Positions 6,167 through 8,806 of a stretch of DNA of 8,806 nt are shown here, one piece after another. The translations under genes and the position numbers were made by a program. The DNA comes from Archaeoglobaceae archaeon. GTDB lineage: Archaea > Halobacteriota > Archaeoglobi > Archaeoglobales > Archaeoglobaceae. The notes beneath the pieces are model-generated. The model searched no databases and was not told the origin of the DNA. It saw only the letters and a program-made list of their open reading frames with translations. Position 1 is the stretch's first letter, and every line of letters starts with the position of its first letter. The DNA lies in NCBI GenBank assembly GCA_025058955.1, contig JANXDV010000044.1:1-8806 (forward strand), read 5' to 3'.

Positions 6167-7968
6167 CTTCTCTTTCTAAGGTAGTAAACCACTCCTGCGA
6201 GCAAGAGAACTAAAACGATTAGATAGACCGTGTAGTTGGCTGTGGGTGGCTCAACCTCAATAATTGCCTTTGAAGGTTTGCTTATCACCCATTCTCCGTT
6301 CTCTGCCCTATACTTAACTTCCAAATTTAGAGCATATAACTTTGGAGTTGCATCACGGTCTACGGAGAGCTTGAACTTTGCTTTAGCAATTTCTCCAGGA
6401 TTTAGATCACCGATAAAAGCTGTATCGTCGGTAGAGGAGAAAGGTGAGACGATGATGAGTCTTGCGGTTGCATCTCTAACGACAGCATTTCCATTATTTC
6501 TTATAGCAAACGTGACGATCGCTTCTTCTCCTGCCCTTATTTTTGCTTTTTCAAGCACAAAAAATTCTATCTCTGGCTTCACTTCGATACCAATTTTTAT
6601 AGCATCGCTCTCAACGTATTCATTACCCGCTCTAAACTTTACATATAGCTCTGCAGGATATTTCGTCGCTTCAGCTTCACTCGAAGCTTTAAGCTTAAAA
6701 ATAGCAGAGAACTCATCTCCACTTTTAATATCTCCAAGATAACATTCACTGCTTAGTGCAGATAAAGGAGAGCTGACAACGATCCTTGCGGAAGCATCAC
6801 TCAGATCGATGTTGGATTTCATTTTCAGGATCACTTCTCCTTTCGAATTAACAAAAATTCTGCTATCTATTTCGATTACACTTACTTCGGGTTTTGAAAT
6901 GACTTCAATTCCAAAAGAGACTGGATCACTTTCTTTCAAATTTCCATATTCATCCAAGTAAACGAGTTTTAATTTAACAGGATACACTCCTCCAGCGGGA
7001 ACATCCATGGTAACATAAAAGCTTGCCTTCGCGATTTCTCCAGGCTTTAGATCGCCGATAAAGTAGCTTGATTGAGAAGAGGTAGCTGAAGTGGTGGAGC
7101 CAATGGAGGGAGTGGAGATAACAAATGGAAGCATAGAAGTGGGAATAGATGAAATCGCTTGTGTTGTTGCTTGTTGTAACTTTGGAAGTTCAATGGTAGC
7201 ATAAGCATTCTTCGCGGTTTTCTTTCCAACGTTCTTTATGCTCACTTCAACATTGCCCTTACCATCTACTATCAACTTCTCAGTCTTTATCTCTTTTACC
7301 TCAAGCAAAACGTCCTTCTCTTCAATGTGAAGTTTTATTGGAATCTCTTTTATTTTTGTAGTATACTCAAGCTCATATTCTTTCAGAAAGATGTCATATC
7401 TGTATTCTGTTGTGTTTTGTAATGTGAAGTTGAACAGATCTGCGGTTGAGTTTATGATCGTAGTCATCCTTCTCACGGGGATTAGATTTGGATCGTAAGG
7501 CTGAAGAGTCTTGAGCTTGTCGATCACTTCGTATTTAGCTTTAAATTTCAATTCAGTCTCATTTTCACCAAAAACTTCGATGAAGAATTGCAATGAAACA
7601 CTTTGCATTGCTGGAAGTGCGGGAAGTGTGATTTTTCCAGTCTTAACTTTAATGGCATCATTGCTTTCAAGCTCTAACTCGACGTTATAGGCTGTAAAAA
7701 GCATTTCTTCTCGTGAGTTGAAAAACATTGCCTCCTGAATAAAATCGTATCGAATTTTTTCACGAACCGCAGGATTATAGATCGTGATTAAGAGGATTTT
7801 TTCACCTTTACCAAGATAATTGGAATTTATTGGACTTGTGATCCCCTTTTGAATGTCTATATAGCTTACGCTCACAACTTCAATGCTTGGCTCTCTTTCG
7901 TAGCTCAAAGCTGGAACTGGAATTAGCACTGCAATAAATATGAAGATTGCTACAACTTCTGCTCTCAT
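6163..7968 (-). CDS. Secreted, membrane-anchored COG1361/CARDB-like repeat protein of the RND operon
   Basis: This 601-residue surface protein has a signal peptide (about 1-22, ending PVPALS) and a C-terminal membrane helix (about 579-596) with the basic tail YLRKRR. Three beta-sandwich repeats follow an N-terminal domain. They lie at about 228-356, 360-464 and 466-573, each with a conserved turn: FIGDLKPGEIAKASF (303-317), YLGDIKSGDEFSAIF (410-424) and FIGDLNPGEIAKAKF (518-532). Repeat 1 carries a Ser/Thr/Pro/Gln-rich insertion at about 264-301 in the loop before its turn. Sequons are at N136, N173, N180, N185 and N578. Residues 93-128 align with residues 68-102 of the ABC operon's surface protein, marking the two as paralogues. 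The ATG at 7968 has GGTGA (7977-7973) at a good distance. The stop overlaps the RND start by 4 nt (ATGA). I infer an extracytoplasmic partner or stabiliser of the RND exporter. A general cell-envelope role remains possible. Confidence 0.88.
   Translation of the reverse strand: MRAEVVAIFIFIAVLIPVPALSYEREPSIEVVSVSYIDIQKGITSPINSNYLGKGEKILLITIYNPAVREKIRYDFIQEAMFFNSREEMLFTAYNVELELESNDAIKVKTGKITLPALPAMQSVSLQFFIEVFGENETELKFKAKYEVIDKLKTLQPYDPNLIPVRRMTTIINSTADLFNFTLQNTTEYRYDIFLKEYELEYTTKIKEIPIKLHIEEKDVLLEVKEIKTEKLIVDGKGNVEVSIKNVGKKTAKNAYATIELPKLQQATTQAISSIPTSMLPFVISTPSIGSTTSATSSQSSYFIGDLKPGEIAKASFYVTMDVPAGGVYPVKLKLVYLDEYGNLKESDPVSFGIEVISKPEVSVIEIDSRIFVNSKGEVILKMKSNIDLSDASARIVVSSPLSALSSECYLGDIKSGDEFSAIFKLKASSEAEATKYPAELYVKFRAGNEYVESDAIKIGIEVKPEIEFFVLEKAKIRAGEEAIVTFAIRNNGNAVVRDATARLIIVSPFSSTDDTAFIGDLNPGEIAKAKFKLSVDRDATPKLYALNLEVKYRAENGEWVISKPSKAIIEVEPPTANYTVYLIVLVLLLAGVVYYLRKRR
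6386..6417. repeat. 32-bp imperfect direct repeat, copy A (repeat 3 turn)
   Basis: This stretch matches 7031-7062 at 29 of 32 positions by eye. It encodes the FIGDLNPGEIAKA turn of beta-sandwich repeat 3 in the RND operon's surface protein. The middle repeat does not share this DNA sequence, although its protein turn is related. Confidence 0.75.
7031..7062. repeat. 32-bp imperfect direct repeat, copy B (repeat 1 turn)
   Basis: This is the partner of 6386-6417, lying 645 bp away in the same gene and orientation. It encodes the FIGDLKPGEIAKA turn of beta-sandwich repeat 1. The three mismatches (A/G, A/C, A/G) are all at third codon positions or cause a single Asn/Lys change. Confidence 0.75.
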
Positions 7969-7972
7969 CCTT

Positions 7973-7977
7973 TCACC
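7973..7977 (-). promoter_or_regulatory. Shine-Dalgarno GGTGA of the RND operon's first gene
   Basis: GGTGA on the minus strand ends 4 nt before the ATG at 7968. With the TATA-like element centred near 8006, the predicted leader is only about a dozen nucleotides and just contains this site. Confidence 0.7.
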
Positions 7978-7994
7978 TGTCGTAGTTTTCAGAA

Positions 7995-8011
7995 CGAAAG
8001 TAATTTAAGCT
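7995..8011. promoter_or_regulatory. Divergent core promoter between the TrmB-like regulator and the RND operon
   Basis: On the plus strand, CGAAAGT (7995-8001) fits the archaeal BRE consensus cRnAAnT and abuts the TATA-like AATTTAAG (8002-8009). It is centred about 26 bp before the ATG at 8032. On the minus strand the same bases read CTTAAATTA, which would place initiation near 7980, just upstream of GGTGA and the ATG at 7968. One AT-rich element could therefore serve both genes. The plus-strand BRE is the stronger signal; minus-strand use is inferred. Confidence 0.55.
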
Positions 8012-8013
8012 TT

Positions 8014-8023
8014 GCTATTTAGC
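8014..8023. promoter_or_regulatory. Inverted repeat GCTA-TT-TAGC, candidate operator
   Basis: This is a perfect 4-bp-arm inverted repeat. It lies between the TATA-like element and the start codon of the regulator gene, and on the BRE side of the TATA element for the minus-strand operon. A dimer bound here would obstruct both promoters, which would suit autoregulation by the TrmB-like protein. The short arms make chance occurrence quite possible. It does not match the Thermococcus TrmB motif TACTNNNAGTA. Confidence 0.3.
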
Positions 8024-8031
8024 CCAAGTTG

Positions 8032-8730
8032 ATGAGCATAGTTGAAGTGTTGAAATCCTTTGGACTGAGCGATTACGAAGCGAGAGCTTTGGCTACCTTA
8101 CTTTCAAAAGGAGCTCTTAATGCAAGAGAGATTTCTGAGCTAAGCGGAATTCCAAGGACTTCTGTTTATGATGTTATGAATAACTTAAAGACGAAGGGCT
8201 TAGTTGAAGAGTTTGGAAAGCCTATTAAATTCAAGGCTCTGAGCAAGGATGAGCTCATATCGAACTTCACAAGAAAAACTGCAGAAAACCTCGAATTACT
8301 CAGAGAGGAGCTTTCGAAGTTGAAAACAGAGGAAGTTGAAATTGTTAAGCTTTATCGAGGAAAATCTGTGCTTGAAAAGCTTGAAGAATTGGTTAGCTCT
8401 TCAAAGAAAGAAATAGTGGCTCTCGTTTCTTTTATAAAACCAGAAATAAAAGATATTCTGGCTAAGGCTAATTGCAAGCTCATAATAATTTCCGAGAACC
8501 CAGAAGAATTAAAGGGTGAAACTTATAAACTTGAGTATAAGGGTGAAAAATTTGCTAAAGACGTTTCCCATGGATTGTTTGTCTTCGATAACTCGAAATT
8601 CTTTGCAATCTTCTTAAATGACGTCTCCATTGGAGTGGTTGGTGAAAGCGAGAGCCTTGTTCAATTCACCAAGCTTATGATTGAAACCTTGCTCAGAGAG
8701 TTGAGAGAGAAAACTACCCAATCTTCCTGA
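8032..8730 (+). CDS. TrmB-family transcriptional regulator
   Basis: This 232-residue protein begins MSIVEVLKSFGLSDYEA. It has an N-terminal winged helix-turn-helix typical of TrmB proteins: LSDYEARALATLL, then the recognition segment ISELSGIPRTSVYDVMNNL (about 34-52), and the wing region GLVEEFGKPIKFKAL. A coiled-coil-prone stretch at about 77-104 probably dimerises the protein. A C-terminal alpha/beta domain (about 103-225) should be the effector-sensing part. No sugar-binding signature is obvious. I chose ATG 8032 over an in-frame TTG at 8029, because the BRE/TATA signals predict a transcript start at about 8032 and there is no Shine-Dalgarno. The gene is divergent from the RND operon and probably controls it and itself, judging by position only. 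The last 17 bp overlap the convergent methyltransferase gene. Isoleucine codon use differs from the exporter genes, with no GATC in the gene body. Confidence 0.9.
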   Translation: MSIVEVLKSFGLSDYEARALATLLSKGALNAREISELSGIPRTSVYDVMNNLKTKGLVEEFGKPIKFKALSKDELISNFTRKTAENLELLREELSKLKTEEVEIVKLYRGKSVLEKLEELVSSSKKEIVALVSFIKPEIKDILAKANCKLIIISENPEELKGETYKLEYKGEKFAKDVSHGLFVFDNSKFFAIFLNDVSIGVVGESESLVQFTKLMIETLLRELREKTTQSS

Positions 8731-8806
8731 TCTTTGCAATAAAGAAGCCAGCTGATCTATGCTTGTGCGGATAAAGCCTTTTTGCTTTACTTAGATCTTT
8801 CTTTGT
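8714..8806 (-). CDS. NSUN/NOP2 (RsmB-like) family RNA m5C methyltransferase, C-terminal 30 residues
   Basis: Reading the minus strand from the right edge gives 30 codons ending in TAG at 8716-8714. The tail RLYPHKHRSAGFFIAKIRK (with IG before the stop) is the characteristic C-terminus of the NOL1/NOP2/sun family. In this family the xPHxHxxxGFFxAxLxK segment closes the SAM-dependent methyltransferase fold after the catalytic cysteine motifs. Those motifs and the N-terminus lie outside the window, so target RNA (tRNA or rRNA) cannot be assigned. The gene converges with the TrmB-like regulator, and the two coding regions overlap by 17 bp. It is probably unrelated to export. Confidence 0.85.
   Translation of the reverse strand, partial: TKKDLSKAKRLYPHKHRSAGFFIAKIRKIG
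8779..8783 (+). terminator. Possible T5 terminator for the TrmB-like gene
   Basis: TTTTT occurs 49 nt beyond the regulator's stop, on the plus strand, inside the convergent methyltransferase coding sequence. It is the first T tract of five after the stop. If used, the regulator mRNA would be antisense to the methyltransferase 3' end. Confidence 0.35.

Noticed and set aside
6236..6742. Plus-strand 168-codon open frame opposite the RND operon's surface protein gene
   Set aside because: It is antisense to two beta-sandwich repeats with conserved motifs, and no initiation signals precede it. It is read as a shadow of codon bias.
7047..7229. Minus-strand 60-codon frame, Pro/Leu-rich, over the Ser/Thr-rich insertion
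   Set aside because: It is the alternate frame of a low-complexity coding stretch. The main frame continues unbroken with signal peptide, repeats and anchor, so there is no sign of a frameshift or nested gene.
8001..8013. Thermococcus-type TrmB operator (TACTNNNAGTA) in the divergent promoter
   Set aside because: TACTTTCG occurs on the minus strand but the second half-site is missing, so no match was claimed.
8029..8031. TTG as start codon of the TrmB-like gene
   Set aside because: The next codon is ATG. The BRE/TATA spacing places the transcript start about at that ATG, and no Shine-Dalgarno favours the TTG.
8028..8037. TTGATGA resembling a box C motif of a C/D sRNA
   Set aside because: It coincides with the start codon of the regulator gene. 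No D box CTGA at proper spacing or C'/D' pair was found.
1..8806. Insertion sequences, CRISPR arrays, integrase or attachment sites
   Set aside because: No transposase or integrase motifs, no regularly spaced repeats, and no duplicated tRNA 3' ends were found on either strand.

Overview
The window is a gene-dense piece of an archaeal chromosome, at roughly 40% G+C by eye. Evidence for archaea: two tRNA genes without encoded CCA, TATA boxes about 24-27 bp upstream of tRNA ends and start codons, apparently leaderless first genes alternating with GGAGGTG/GGTGA ribosome sites, a TrmB-family regulator, COG1361-type surface proteins, and an RND protein of the largely archaeal HAE3 type. A hyperthermophilic or thermophilic euryarchaeon, possibly in or near the Archaeoglobales, fits best. 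That placement rests on gene content only and is tentative.

Layout, left to right. (1) Positions 1-99 hold the first 33 codons of an unrecognised minus-strand gene. It appears to share a near-palindromic TATA box with a divergent tRNA-Ser(UGA) at 152-233. (2) An AT-rich promoter with a 14-bp palindrome precedes a three-gene plus-strand operon at 367-3842. The operon encodes an ABC-2 ATPase, an ABC-2 permease, and a secreted, C-terminally anchored beta-sandwich (COG1361-like) protein, with 0-nt and 4-nt-overlap junctions. (3) A minus-strand tRNA-Pro(GGG) at 3845-3919 abuts the operon's stop codon. (4) A minus-strand two-gene operon at 7968-3992 encodes a second COG1361-like surface protein, translationally coupled through an ATGA overlap to an HAE3-family RND exporter. 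(5) A 63-bp divergent promoter region separates this operon from a TrmB-family regulator at 8032-8730. (6) At the right edge is the C-terminus of an NSUN/NOP2-family RNA cytosine-5 methyltransferase on the minus strand. Its last codons overlap the end of the regulator gene by 17 bp.

The central theme is two convergent exporter operons built on different engines, one ATP-driven (ABC-2) and one presumably ion-gradient-driven (RND). Each is translationally coupled to a homologous single-pass surface protein. The two surface proteins share a recognisable N-terminal domain (AYN...LES...VKTGKI..P.LP). I infer that these proteins are extracytoplasmic partners of the exporters, a possible archaeal counterpart of periplasmic adaptor subunits. 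Substrates cannot be read from the sequence. The TrmB-like protein is the obvious candidate regulator of the RND operon and of its own gene.

A separate genome-scale signal is an excess of GATC. It arises because ATC isoleucine codons tend to follow codons ending in G. The regulator gene lacks this pattern.
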